The notes under the pieces are model-generated. The model saw only the letters and a list, made by a program, of their open reading frames with translations. It was not told the DNA's origin and ran no database searches. The position numbers and the translations under genes were made by a program. Of a stretch of 17,542 nucleotides of DNA, positions 1 to 7,688 are shown piece after piece (the stretch's first letter is position 1; every line of letters begins with the position of its first letter). Origin of the DNA: Nitriliruptoraceae bacterium (GTDB taxonomy: Bacteria > Actinomycetota > Nitriliruptoria > Nitriliruptorales > Nitriliruptoraceae); assembly GCA_003554005.1 (NCBI GenBank), contig PWEU01000189.1:1-17542 (forward strand). The letters run 5' to 3'.

Positions 1-962
1 CGCTCGGTCTCTGCCAGCTGGTGGATGTCCTTGCCGAGAGCCGTGCGCCGCTGCTGGATCCGTACGGCGGCGACCCGGGGATCGGGCTGTCCTCCGGGGT
101 AGCCGATCACGGCCCCCTCGTCCCCGGCGCTGGCCTGTCCCAGCGGAAGGGGCTGCTGGTCGAGATCGGCGACCTCGACCAGCGCGAGATCGCGGTTGGG
201 ATCGAAGGCGACGACGCGTCCCGAACGCACCACACCGTCAGGGCGGCGAACCTCGACCTGTTCCGAGCCGGCGACGACATGGGCGTTGGTCAGCACCAAC
301 CCGCCGGCGATCGTCACCCCCGAGCCGTCGTAGCGGGCCCCGCATCCTCGCGCCGTCACCCGCACGGTCGCGTCGGTCACCCGGGCGAGGATCGCGTCGT
401 CGATCGTGACCGACTCCGGCGGCGGGCCCGCCGCGCGCACGGGGCCGAGCTCCGCGATCACCTCGGGGAAGCGACTGCCGGCGATCAACAGTCTCGCCGT
501 GTGGCTGAGGTCCGGAGGTGGTGGCGCGTGTTCGACCAGGACCCGGGAGGTGAGGGAGTCCGCCGCCAGTCGTCCCGGGGTCCCCGGGAGGTCCGCTGCG
601 ACCGGGAGCAGCAGCCACCCGGCGAGCAGGACCAGCCCCGCTCCGGCCACCGCTCCCAGCACCTTGTCGGCAGCGGCCACCGCGGTCACGGCGACCCGGC
701 GACCCAGGTTCCGGCCCAGGCGGCCGAGGGTGCTCGCGACGAGGGTGACGGTGACCGCCAGGGTGCCGATGGCGATGACGAACCGGGTGGTGGCGATGGC
801 GTCGGGGACCAGATCGAGGGCCAGCGGCACGGTCCAGGCTGCGGCGAGCAGGCCGAGCGCGAACCCCAGCCACATCGCCCCTCGTGCCAGCAGGCCGGCC
901 CGCCAGCCGGAGCCGATCGCGACCAGCAGGGCGAGGCCCAGCATGAGATCGACCAGGGTCAT
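1..962 (-). CDS. MarP-like membrane-anchored trypsin-fold serine protease (3' end beyond window)
   Basis: Read leftward from an ATG at 962-960, this frame stays open to the window edge (320 codons). The first ~125 residues hold four hydrophobic helices in CvpA-like layout (about 3-22, 30-50, 58-80, 98-122). After a ~75-residue linker comes a chymotrypsin-fold domain with TNAHVVAGS, placing the catalytic His at 228, and DPNRDLALVEV, placing the Asp at 258. Cys207 in the ARGCGA motif matches a conserved MarP cysteine. The GNSGGP-type serine motif would lie past the edge. This is the plan of mycobacterial MarP (Rv3671c), a periplasmic protease needed for acid and oxidative stress tolerance by processing cell-wall enzymes. 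Family membership is strong from the N-terminal helices plus the protease core; the physiological role here is inferred. A HtrA-type protease is less likely because of the four-helix N-terminus. Confidence 0.88.
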   Translation of the reverse strand, partial: MTLVDLMLGLALLVAIGSGWRAGLLARGAMWLGFALGLLAAAWTVPLALDLVPDAIATTRFVIAIGTLAVTVTLVASTLGRLGRNLGRRVAVTAVAAADKVLGAVAGAGLVLLAGWLLLPVAADLPGTPGRLAADSLTSRVLVEHAPPPPDLSHTARLLIAGSRFPEVIAELGPVRAAGPPPESVTIDDAILARVTDATVRVTARGCGARYDGSGVTIAGGLVLTNAHVVAGSEQVEVRRPDGVVRSGRVVAFDPNRDLALVEVADLDQQPLPLGQASAGDEGAVIGYPGGQPDPRVAAVRIQQRRTALGKDIHQLAETE

Positions 963-984
963 GCGTGCACCCCGACATGAGAGC

Positions 985-1009
985 GGCCCGGCGACGGGGT
1001 CGCCGGGCC
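985..1009. terminator. Perfect 11-bp GC hairpin between two minus-strand genes
   Basis: GGCCCGGCGAC (985-995) and GTCGCCGGGCC (999-1009) are exact reverse complements around a 3-nt GGG loop. The hairpin lies 3' of the small gene ending at 1051 and 5' of the protease gene starting at 962, both on the minus strand. It could stop leftward transcription of the small gene. There is no T-tract beside it on either strand, so a classical intrinsic terminator is not shown; U-less terminators have been proposed for actinobacteria. Confidence 0.5.
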
Positions 1010-1021
1010 TGCTACGCCGTC

Positions 1022-1038
1022 GCCGCACATCGTGCGGC
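1022..1038. terminator. Second hairpin, tandem with the one at 985-1009
   Basis: GCCGCAC (1022-1028) and GTGCGGC (1032-1038) are a perfect 7-bp stem with a 3-nt loop. It sits 12 nt beyond the stop codon of the minus-strand gene at 1051-1317, so leftward transcription meets this hairpin first and the stronger one next. The tandem arrangement supports a transcription end or mRNA 3'-stabilising role. No T-run is visible. Confidence 0.4.
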
Positions 1039-1050
1039 TACCGCGCGACA

Positions 1051-1317
1051 TCAGTTCGAGAACGCCCGACGGCGCTCCTCGCGCTGCAGGTAGTCGCTCA
1101 GCCGGCTGTGGAGCTTGGCAGCGGACAACTCGGCCTGGGGGTGGTGGCCGTCGCGTCGTGCGATCCACAGAGAACGGAGGTCGCCCTCCCATGTGGCTGT
1201 GGCATCGACGTCGATCGTCCAGCCCGGGAACTCACGCTGAAGCCAAGCGACGGCGTGTTCCGTGGCCGGATGCGGGTTGGCCACCGCGGTGTCGGTCGCG
1301 TGCGTGGTGTGGGACAC
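1051..1317 (-). CDS. Small protein of unknown function, 88 aa
   Basis: The frame is open further upstream (to an ATG at 1479), but the GTG at 1317-1315 is chosen because CGGAGG lies 5 nt before it and the upstream residues look like unstructured translation of intergenic DNA. The protein begins SHTTHATDTAVA, has a central WLQREFPGWTIDVD and WEGDLRSLWIARRDG segment suggestive of a small alpha/beta fold with several tryptophans, and ends in a charged helix LHSRLSDYLQREERRR. There is no signal peptide or membrane segment, so it is probably cytoplasmic. I do not recognise the family and assign no function. It is divergent from the SNF2 gene and is followed by two hairpins before the protease gene. 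A putative -10 (TACCAT on the minus strand, 1348-1343) lies about 25 nt upstream of the start. Confidence 0.6.
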   Translation of the reverse strand: MSHTTHATDTAVANPHPATEHAVAWLQREFPGWTIDVDATATWEGDLRSLWIARRDGHHPQAELSAAKLHSRLSDYLQREERRRAFSN

Positions 1318-1546
1318 GATCGCCTCCGGGAGGTGGGAGCAGATGGTACGGGGCGGTGTGGCGTTGCTGGCGTTCGACGGGGCCCTCCGCTTGGGAACGG
1401 CCGGCGTCTCGTTGGTCTTCCTCTCAGCGTTCGGTGCCCTCGAAGCACAGGATGCACCCCGTGCCCGGTTGTTGTCCATGACCTGCGGCGAGACGACGCA
1501 ACCCCGGTCGCAGCACCCGGACGCGGGCGCCCCAGCTGCGAACCCT

Positions 1547-1552
1547 TACGCT
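1547..1552 (+). promoter_or_regulatory. Putative -10 box (TACGCT) of the SNF2-SWIM unit
   Basis: TACGCT fits the actinobacterial TANNNT -10 pattern and lies 33-38 nt upstream of the SNF2 start at 1585. No good TTGACA-like -35 is visible at the expected distance, so this is a weak call. Confidence 0.3.
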
Positions 1553-1584
1553 GTCCAGTCGTCTGTCACCGTCCTGGAGCGTCC

Positions 1585-4500
1585 GTGATCGCCCGCGCAC
1601 AGCTCACCTTCGTCCCGGGCGATCCGGTGCCCGCGTCCGGGAGCTTCACGCTGTGGGCCACGTCCGATGAGGACGGGACGCCCGCCTCCGAAGGCGAGCT
1701 GGAAGCCGCAGCCGAGACGCTCGGCTTCCCCGCGGGGACACCGGTCGAGCACCCGACCTTCCGCAGGCTGGGGGGGGGCTTCCTGGCCACGGACGTCCCC
1801 GGTCGCCGTCTCCCGCTGCTCCCGACGCTGCGGGTGCTGGCTGCGCTGCCCCCCGGGTCGCAACAGCCCGCCTGGGCGCGCCCGAGCGCCTCGGTGCTCG
1901 CGTGGAGCGTCGCCGCGAAGCTGGGGCTGGAGTTGGTGGCGGCCGGGCGGCTACTCCCGAGCGTCGTCGCCACCGACAGCCCCGGCGAGGTGCGCGGGGT
2001 CTGGCGTGCGGTGGCCAGGTCCGACGGCCGACCTGAGCAGCTCGCGGCGGCGATGCCGGTGGCCGCCCACGCCCTGCGTCTGCCGACGGGTGAACCATGG
2101 AGCGCACGCGAGCTGGTCCTCGCCTTCCTCGACGCCGTCGCCGACGCCTGTGCCCGGGAGGGTCGCCGGCCGGAGCTCGACCCGCGACGACGGGGGCCGC
2201 GGCGCCCCTGGGCGCAGATGTGGGCCGACGCCCTGCGCGGGACCGACCCCACCGTGGGGCATCTGAGGGTCGCCCCGGAGGACGTGGTCGAGGACCTGGA
2301 GGACTGGGCGGCACCCGTGCTCGGTGCTGCTGGTCACACCGCTGCCCGGCTGTGGCTCGCGCTCGAGCCCCCGCGCGAGGACGCCGAGGTATCGGGTGAG
2401 GTGCGGGCCGCCGGGATGCCCTGGCACCTCACCATCGGCCTCGCCGCGCCCTCCGACCCCGGGCAGCGACTCGGCGCCGCCCAGGTGTGGCAGCGGGCGG
2501 GCCGCACCCTGACCTTGGCGGGTCGACGGCTCGACGACCCCGAGGCCACCCTGATCCGGGGTCTGTCCGCCGCCGCCCGGCTGTTCCCGGCCCTGGACCG
2601 GACCTTGGAGCAGCGTGCCCCGACCGGCCTCGAACTCGCCCCGGACGAGGCTGCCGCGCTCCTCGGCGACACCCGGGACGCGCTCGCCGCCGCGGGCGTG
2701 GTGGTCACGGTGCCCGGGGAGCTGGTCGAGGCCTCGACCCGGCGGCTCAGGCTCCGGGTCCGCATCGGCAGCACCGCCCCCGCCGCGATGCGGACCGGGG
2801 GGGAAGATGGGCTCAGCGCCTCCTCCCTCACCGACCTGCGCTACGAGGTCGCCCTCGGCGACGACACCCTCACCGAGGAGGAGTTCACCCGGATCGTCGG
2901 CCTCCAGGCTCCCTTGGTGCGCTGGCGGGGGCGTTGGGTCCACGTCGACCACTCCGAGGCCTCGGCGATCACCGCCCTGGCGGGTGGCTCGGCGTCGCTG
3001 GAGCTCACCGAGGCGCTCGCGGCTGCCCTGTCGGGTCAGCTCCAGGTGCGTGACGTGGGGTCGGTGGAGGCCGTGGCCGATGGCGCCCTGCTCGACCTCC
3101 TCGAGCGTCTGCGGCACAGCGATGCCCCGGCGGCTGCCGACATCGTCGGCATCGACGGCCAGCTGCGCCCCTACCAGGAGCGCGGCGTCGCATGGCTCCA
3201 ACGGCTGAGCGAGCTGGGGATGGGCGGGGTGCTGGCCGACCAGATGGGGCTCGGCAAGACGCTGCAGGCCATCGCCCTGCTCACCTCGCGGGACCAGGAT
3301 CGGCCGCACCTGGTCGTGTGCCCGACCTCGGTCGTCGGCAACTGGGAGCGGGAGATCGCCCGGTTCGCTCCGGAGGTCCCCGGGATCCGCCACCACGGTG
3401 CCGACCGTCCGGTGACCGCCCGGGCCTTCCGCCCCGGGTCGGTCGTGGTGACCTCCTACGCCCTGCTCCGCCGCGACATCGGCCGGCTCGAGGACGCGCT
3501 GTGGGACGTGGTCGTGCTCGACGAGGCCCAGCAGATCAAGAACCCGGGGTCCAAGGGCGCCCAGGCCGCGCGATCCCTGCGCGCCCGCACCCGCATCGCG
3601 ATGACGGGAACCCCCCTCGAGAACCGGCTCTCCGAGCTGTGGTCGATCATCGACGTGACCAACCCGCGTCTGCGCGGCAGCCAGCGGGCCTTCAACGAGC
3701 GTTTCGCCGTCCCCATCGAGCGGTGGCACGACGAGGAGACCGCCACCCGGCTGCGGCGACTGATCGCGCCCTTCGTGCTGCGTCGGCGCAAGGACGACCC
3801 CGAGGTGGCGGTGGATCTGCCCCCCAAGCAGGAGATCACCGTGTCCTGCACGCTGACCCGCGAGCAGGCGGCGCTGTACCAAGCCACGGTCGAGCAGGCG
3901 TTCGGAGCCGATGGTCTCGGGGGCACCGCTTTCGAGCGACGCGGGCGTATCCTGGCCCTGTTGACCGCGTTGAAGCAGATCTGCAACCACCCGCGCCAGT
4001 ACCTCCGCGACGACGGGGTGCTGCCGGGGCGCAGCGGGAAGCTCGCGCGGGCCACGGAGATCCTCGCCGAGATCGTGGACGCCGGCGAGCGTGCCCTGGT
4101 GTTCACCCAGTTCCGCGAGATGGGTGAGCTGCTGCAACACCACCTCGCCGAGCGCCTCCAGCTCCCGGAGATGCCCTTCCTCCACGGTGGCGTGCCCTTG
4201 GGCGGGCGTGACGACATGGTGCACCGGTTCCAGACCGATGACGACGCACCGCCGATCCTGCTCGTGTCCCTGCGGGCGGGGGGCACGGGGTTGAACCTCA
4301 CCCGCGCCTCCCACGTGCTGCACTTCGACCGGTGGTGGAACCCTGCGGTGGAGGATCAGGCCACCGACCGGGCCCACCGCATCGGCCAGACCGAGACCGT
4401 CACCGTCCACCGGCTGGTCACGGCCGGGACCCTGGAGGAGCGGATCGCGGAGCTGCTGGAGCGCAAGCGGGCCCTGGCCGACGCGGTGGTCGGCAGCGGG

Positions 4501-4671
4501 GAGGCGTGGGTCACCGAGCTCGACGACGAGGAGCTCAAGGAGCTGGTCTCGCTGTCCACGGACCACCTCGACGACAGCGACGAGCTGGACGACGGGCCCC
4601 AGGGAGACGACGACGCGCTGGCGGTGGGCGGACGGCCCCGGCTGGTCGCCCTTCCCGGGGGTGCGTCGTGA
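1585..4671 (+). CDS. SNF2/RapA-type DEAD/DEAH helicase, 1028 aa
   Basis: The GTG at 1585 is preceded by GGAG six nt upstream, and the protein reads sensibly from IARAQLTFVPG. The frame is open far upstream (to 406), but that part is antisense to other genes. Domains: a poorly conserved N-terminal half; a DUF3670-like (SNF2-associated) segment around 410-470 (TDLRYEVALG, LTEEEF, LVRWRGRWVHVD); then a complete SNF2 ATPase. Visible motifs are QMGLGKT with Walker A Lys558, DEAQ at 646-649, MTGTPLENRLSELWSI from 673, VFTQFREMGELL in the second RecA lobe, and QATDRAHRIGQ at 925-935 carrying the motif VI arginine. The C-terminus is acidic. Such proteins are ATP-driven dsDNA translocases that remodel protein-DNA complexes or RNA polymerase. 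The stop overlaps the start of the SWIM gene, so the two products are probably made together. A 9-G run at 1770-1778 is a slippage-prone site. The DNA target is unknown. Confidence 0.95.
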   Translation: MIARAQLTFVPGDPVPASGSFTLWATSDEDGTPASEGELEAAAETLGFPAGTPVEHPTFRRLGGGFLATDVPGRRLPLLPTLRVLAALPPGSQQPAWARPSASVLAWSVAAKLGLELVAAGRLLPSVVATDSPGEVRGVWRAVARSDGRPEQLAAAMPVAAHALRLPTGEPWSARELVLAFLDAVADACAREGRRPELDPRRRGPRRPWAQMWADALRGTDPTVGHLRVAPEDVVEDLEDWAAPVLGAAGHTAARLWLALEPPREDAEVSGEVRAAGMPWHLTIGLAAPSDPGQRLGAAQVWQRAGRTLTLAGRRLDDPEATLIRGLSAAARLFPALDRTLEQRAPTGLELAPDEAAALLGDTRDALAAAGVVVTVPGELVEASTRRLRLRVRIGSTAPAAMRTGGEDGLSASSLTDLRYEVALGDDTLTEEEFTRIVGLQAPLVRWRGRWVHVDHSEASAITALAGGSASLELTEALAAALSGQLQVRDVGSVEAVADGALLDLLERLRHSDAPAAADIVGIDGQLRPYQERGVAWLQRLSELGMGGVLADQMGLGKTLQAIALLTSRDQDRPHLVVCPTSVVGNWEREIARFAPEVPGIRHHGADRPVTARAFRPGSVVVTSYALLRRDIGRLEDALWDVVVLDEAQQIKNPGSKGAQAARSLRARTRIAMTGTPLENRLSELWSIIDVTNPRLRGSQRAFNERFAVPIERWHDEETATRLRRLIAPFVLRRRKDDPEVAVDLPPKQEITVSCTLTREQAALYQATVEQAFGADGLGGTAFERRGRILALLTALKQICNHPRQYLRDDGVLPGRSGKLARATEILAEIVDAGERALVFTQFREMGELLQHHLAERLQLPEMPFLHGGVPLGGRDDMVHRFQTDDDAPPILLVSLRAGGTGLNLTRASHVLHFDRWWNPAVEDQATDRAHRIGQTETVTVHRLVTAGTLEERIAELLERKRALADAVVGSGEAWVTELDDEELKELVSLSTDHLDDSDELDDGPQGDDDALAVGGRPRLVALPGGAS

Positions 4672-5618
4672 GCGCCTCGGGGATGGCGACCACCGTGCGC
4701 CACTGGTGGGGGGAGCAGGTGCTCGCGGTCCTGGATCAGGCGGGTCCCTCGGCCGCCCGGCAGATCCAGCGCGGGCAGGCGCTGGCGCGCCGTGGCGCCG
4801 TCGAGGACCTGACGCTGACGCCCGGGGTCGTCCGCGGTCGGGTCTCGGAGGACCGGGCCAGCCCCTACCAGGTCGAGATCGGGTGGCCCGAGGTCGGGGA
4901 GGCCGGCTGGGCGCGCGCCATCCCGGAGCTGGCCGCCTCCCTGCGCCCCACCGCGAGCCTGCTGGAGGGCCAGCTGTCAGCTGCCCTGGTCGACTCCCTG
5001 GCCGCGGCCGGCATCGAGGTCGTCCCGGTGCTCGAGGAGTTGTCACCCCGGTGCACCTGCCGCGAACGGGAGGCCTGGTGCCGGCACGCCGTGGCGGTCC
5101 ACACCCTGGCCAGCGTCCAGATCGACCGGACCCCGACCCTGCTGCTGACCCTCAGAGGGCGGACCCGGGAGGCCCTGCTGGGTGCCCTGCGTCGCACCGA
5201 TGCCTCGCCGGCGTCCCCGGCGCGGGAGCTGGATCCCTCGATGGGGCTCACCGGGTCCCGGGGGGACCTGGATGCGATCGCTCTGCACCCGACGCCGGTC
5301 CACGACCCGGCCGGTCTGCTGCGCCAGCTCGGCCCCCCACCCGGTGTCGAGGACGTCGAGGTGCTCGAGGTGCTGGTCGAGCGGGCGTCGGCCACGGCCT
5401 GGCGTCTGGCCGCGGGTGACGGAGCCGAGGCTGCTGACGAGGAGGCGCTGCTGGCTGAGCTCCGAGCCCAACGGGTGGCCACGGTCGACTCCCTGGCGGC
5501 GGCGCTGGGGCGGGATGCGGCGCTCGTCCGCGGCGTCCTCGATCAGCTCTACGCCCAGGGCACGGTGCTGCGGACGGGGTCGGGGGAGCGGACCCGCTAC
5601 CGCGCCAGCTCCGACTGA
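4668..5618 (+). CDS. SWIM zinc-finger protein, 316 aa
   Basis: The GTG start at 4668 overlaps the SNF2 stop codon as GTGA, and a GGGGG tract 6 nt upstream can serve as ribosome binding site. A SWIM motif CxCx6CxH is complete: Cys129, Cys131, Cys138 and His140 in CTCREREAWCRH. SWIM fingers bind zinc and mediate DNA or protein contacts, and are known to occur next to or fused with bacterial SNF2 ATPases. The N-terminal ~120 residues (RHWWGEQVLAVLD, ARRGAVEDLTLTPG) match the segment that usually precedes SWIM in these partners. The last ~60 residues (EEALLAELRAQRVATVDSLAAALG) look like a winged-helix module, which would give a second DNA-binding element. No membrane segment. The 3' end overlaps the convergent AtuA-like gene by 22 bp. 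Role as SNF2 partner is inferred from operon structure. Confidence 0.9.
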   Translation: MSASGMATTVRHWWGEQVLAVLDQAGPSAARQIQRGQALARRGAVEDLTLTPGVVRGRVSEDRASPYQVEIGWPEVGEAGWARAIPELAASLRPTASLLEGQLSAALVDSLAAAGIEVVPVLEELSPRCTCREREAWCRHAVAVHTLASVQIDRTPTLLLTLRGRTREALLGALRRTDASPASPARELDPSMGLTGSRGDLDAIALHPTPVHDPAGLLRQLGPPPGVEDVEVLEVLVERASATAWRLAAGDGAEAADEEALLAELRAQRVATVDSLAAALGRDAALVRGVLDQLYAQGTVLRTGSGERTRYRASSD

Positions 5619-7411
5619 GCGCCTGCACCGTCGTCGTCGGCGAGCCACACCGTCGGCACCGGTACCCACCGGGAGCGCAGGTACTCGCCGAGGCCCTTGG
5701 CCTGAGGATCGGGCCGGACCGCCGAGGCGACACCCTCGCCCAGCAGCCCCCGGACGACGACGTTGACCGCCGCGAGCCGAGGCAAAGGGTGGACCTCGAC
5801 GTCCAGTCCCTCGGCCTCAGGCAGGAGCCGGCGCACCGCGTCGACATCCCCGGCGACCTCCATCAGCCAACCGAGGGGATCGGGATCGCGGACCCACAGG
5901 CCCACGTTGGCGTCCCCGCCCTTGTCCCCCGAGCGGGCTCCCGCCAACAGCCCGATGGGGCGCTCGACCCGGGGGCCGTCGGGCACCGGTGGGGTCGGGG
6001 GGACGGCGGCGACCGGCGCCGACGACGCGGCCGGCTGCTCCCCGAGGATCGGCGGCAGCACCTCGCCGGTGCCGTCGGGCAGTGTCACCAGCTCGGGCAC
6101 GTCCTCGGCCGCCACCAGTCCGGGCCAGTACCGGCCGAAGGGTTCGGCGTCGCTCGGAGGAGCGGTGAGGGTGAAACCCGGATAGCTCGCCAGGCCGATG
6201 GCGATGCAGGCGTCGCCGAACCGCCGTCGTGATACCGCCTCCGGTTCGTGGTGCTCCACCGTGACGGTCAGGCTCGCCACCGCCTGCGCGTTGGTCGGGG
6301 CGTTCGGCTGGTCGGTGCGGACCAGGTCGACGTGGACACGGTCGATCCCGTCGAGGTCGATGCGCCGGGCGAGCTGGCGCTGGACGAGCGCGGCCTTCTC
6401 CTCGATGTCGAGCCCCGTGAGCAGGAAGGTCGCCCGGTTGCGGAACCCACCCAGGGTGTTGACCGCGACCTTGCGGGTCGCCGGCGGCGGCTCGCCCCGC
6501 ACCCCCTCGATCGCGACGCGGTCCGGACCGTCGGGGCGGAGGCCGACCGTGTCCAACCGGGCGACGGCATCCGGCCCGAGGGAGCGCGGCCCCTCCACCT
6601 CGTAGAGCAGCTGGGCGGTGACGGTCCCGACGGTCACCGCACCCCCCGTGCCGGGGTGCTTGGTGATGACCGAGCTGCCGTCGCGGTGGAGCTCGGCGAT
6701 GGGGAAGCCGACGTGTTCGAGCTCGGGGATCTCGCGGAAGAAGGCGTAGTTGCCACCGGTGGCCTGGGCGCCGCACTCGATCACGTGACCGGCGACCATC
6801 GCACCGGCGATCCGGTCGTGGTCCTGCGCCGACCAGCCGAACCGCCACAGCGCCGGGCCGACGGTCAGGCTCGCGTCGGTGACGCGGCCGGTGATGACCA
6901 CGTCGGCACCGGCATCCAGCGCGCGGGCGATACCTCGGGCACCGAGGTAGGCGTTGGCGGTGATCGGAGGGACACCGAGGTCCGCCAGCGGGCGAGCGGT
7001 CCGGGCGTGGACCGGGGCCCGACCCCGACCGGTCAGCTCCTCGAGACGGGGGAGCAGGTCGTCTCCGGTCACGGCGGCGATCGCCGGGTCACGTTCGAGC
7101 TCGCGGCCGAGCTCGCGGAGCGCGGTCACCAGGCCGAAGGGGTGCAGCCCGCCGGCGTTCACCACGATCCGGATGCCCCGGTCGAGGCAGGGGAGCAGGA
7201 GCTCGCGCGCCTGCCGCAGGAACGTGCGGGCGTAGCCGGCGTCCGGCGTGCGTTGCTGGGTGCGCCACAGGATCAGCATCGTCAGCTCGGCGAGGTAGTC
7301 CCCGGTGAGCACGTCCAGGGGACCCCCCTCCACCAGCTCGGCCATCGCCTCGAAGCGGTCGCCGTAGAACCCTGAGCCGTTCCCGATCCGCAGCACCTCG
7401 CCGTCCGTCAC
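5597..7411 (-). CDS. AtuA-family (DUF1446) protein with C-terminal ferredoxin-fold domain, 604 aa
   Basis: The GTG at 7411-7409 has GGAGG five nt upstream. The protein opens with LRIGNGSGFYGDRFEAM and LTGDYLAELTMLIL, which are typical of the AtuA N-terminal domain (about 1-450), and includes IVVNAGGLHP and the GADVVITGRVTDASL segment. After a proline-rich linker (APVAAVPPTPPVP) comes the C-terminal AtuA-associated domain with ARSGDKGGDANVGLWV. AtuA is named from the Pseudomonas acyclic terpene (citronellol/geraniol) utilisation cluster, where its exact biochemical step remains unclear. No other atu-type gene (carboxylase subunits, enoyl-CoA hydratase, acyl-CoA dehydrogenase) is in this window, so the substrate here is unknown. 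A TAGCGT -10 and an operator-like palindrome lie just upstream, suggesting repressor control. Convergent with the SWIM gene, overlapping it by 22 bp. Confidence 0.9.
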   Translation of the reverse strand: MTDGEVLRIGNGSGFYGDRFEAMAELVEGGPLDVLTGDYLAELTMLILWRTQQRTPDAGYARTFLRQARELLLPCLDRGIRIVVNAGGLHPFGLVTALRELGRELERDPAIAAVTGDDLLPRLEELTGRGRAPVHARTARPLADLGVPPITANAYLGARGIARALDAGADVVITGRVTDASLTVGPALWRFGWSAQDHDRIAGAMVAGHVIECGAQATGGNYAFFREIPELEHVGFPIAELHRDGSSVITKHPGTGGAVTVGTVTAQLLYEVEGPRSLGPDAVARLDTVGLRPDGPDRVAIEGVRGEPPPATRKVAVNTLGGFRNRATFLLTGLDIEEKAALVQRQLARRIDLDGIDRVHVDLVRTDQPNAPTNAQAVASLTVTVEHHEPEAVSRRRFGDACIAIGLASYPGFTLTAPPSDAEPFGRYWPGLVAAEDVPELVTLPDGTGEVLPPILGEQPAASSAPVAAVPPTPPVPDGPRVERPIGLLAGARSGDKGGDANVGLWVRDPDPLGWLMEVAGDVDAVRRLLPEAEGLDVEVHPLPRLAAVNVVVRGLLGEGVASAVRPDPQAKGLGEYLRSRWVPVPTVWLADDDGAGAQSELAR

Positions 7412-7455
7412 GGTCGCCTCCCTCGATGTCCGCCGCCGGCCACCTCGCCGCCCCG

Positions 7456-7461
7456 ACGCTA
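7456..7461 (-). promoter_or_regulatory. Putative -10 box (TAGCGT) of the AtuA-family gene
   Basis: Read on the minus strand this is TAGCGT, a good actinobacterial -10, 45 nt upstream of the GTG start at 7411. The -35 position (about 7479-7485) falls in the loop of the palindrome at 7469-7495 and reads TGGGAC, only a partial match to TTGACA. Confidence 0.4.
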
Positions 7462-7464
7462 GCT

Positions 7465-7505
7465 GGACCGGAACGACCCGTCCCAGTTCGTTCCGTGACC
7501 GGTCC
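7465..7505. promoter_or_regulatory. Nested palindrome, likely repressor operator over the AtuA-family promoter
   Basis: CGGAACGA (7469-7476) and TCGTTCCG (7488-7495) are an exact 8-bp inverted repeat with an 11-nt spacer. They are partly enclosed by a second exact pair, GGACCGG (7465-7471) and CCGGTCC (7499-7505). The element starts 3 nt upstream of the TAGCGT -10 and covers the -35 region, the usual place for a TetR-type repressor site. No regulator gene is adjacent, so the binding protein is unknown. Confidence 0.45.
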
Positions 7506-7688
7506 TGCTGGCCGTCTCCGGGTGGTTCCGTCGAGGGCCGACGGGGGGGTAACGTCCGGCCGATGGCCGGCGCCGGTGGGCTCTGCGCCGAGCGGGCCGG
7601 GCCGTGGGGTCAAGGCGGGGACGCGGTGGGCCGATGCCCAGGGGGGTGGAGGTTCCATCTGGCCACACTGGCAACGTGAGCCACGTTC

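Larger units (their letters stand above)
7412..7688. other. Divergent intergenic region between the AtuA-family and M23 genes
   Basis: Besides the AtuA-side -10 and palindrome it holds a possible rightward -10 (TAACGT, 7550-7555), a short hairpin CCGGCC/GGCCGG (7556-7561 and 7565-7570), and an exact AACGTG/CACGTT inverted repeat (7673-7678 and 7682-7687) directly before the M23 start at 7689. I see no convincing coding frame or RNA gene in it. Confidence 0.4.

Noticed and set aside
21..980. Plus-strand open frame opposite the MarP-like gene
   Set aside because: The minus strand reads a clear CvpA-like plus trypsin-fold protein; the plus frame is compositionally odd and has no motif.
406..1584. 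Upstream extension of the SNF2 frame to 406
   Set aside because: This part is antisense to the protease and small genes and has no domain content. The GTG at 1585 has a proper ribosome binding site.
1951..5046. Minus-strand open frame of about 1,031 codons opposite the helicase gene
   Set aside because: It is low in recognisable motifs and rich in Gly/Arg/Gln/Pro. It lies opposite the intact SNF2 and SWIM genes, as expected of antisense frames in GC-rich DNA.
6248..7375. Plus-strand open frame of 375 codons inside the AtuA-family gene
   Set aside because: Antisense shadow of a well-conserved protein.
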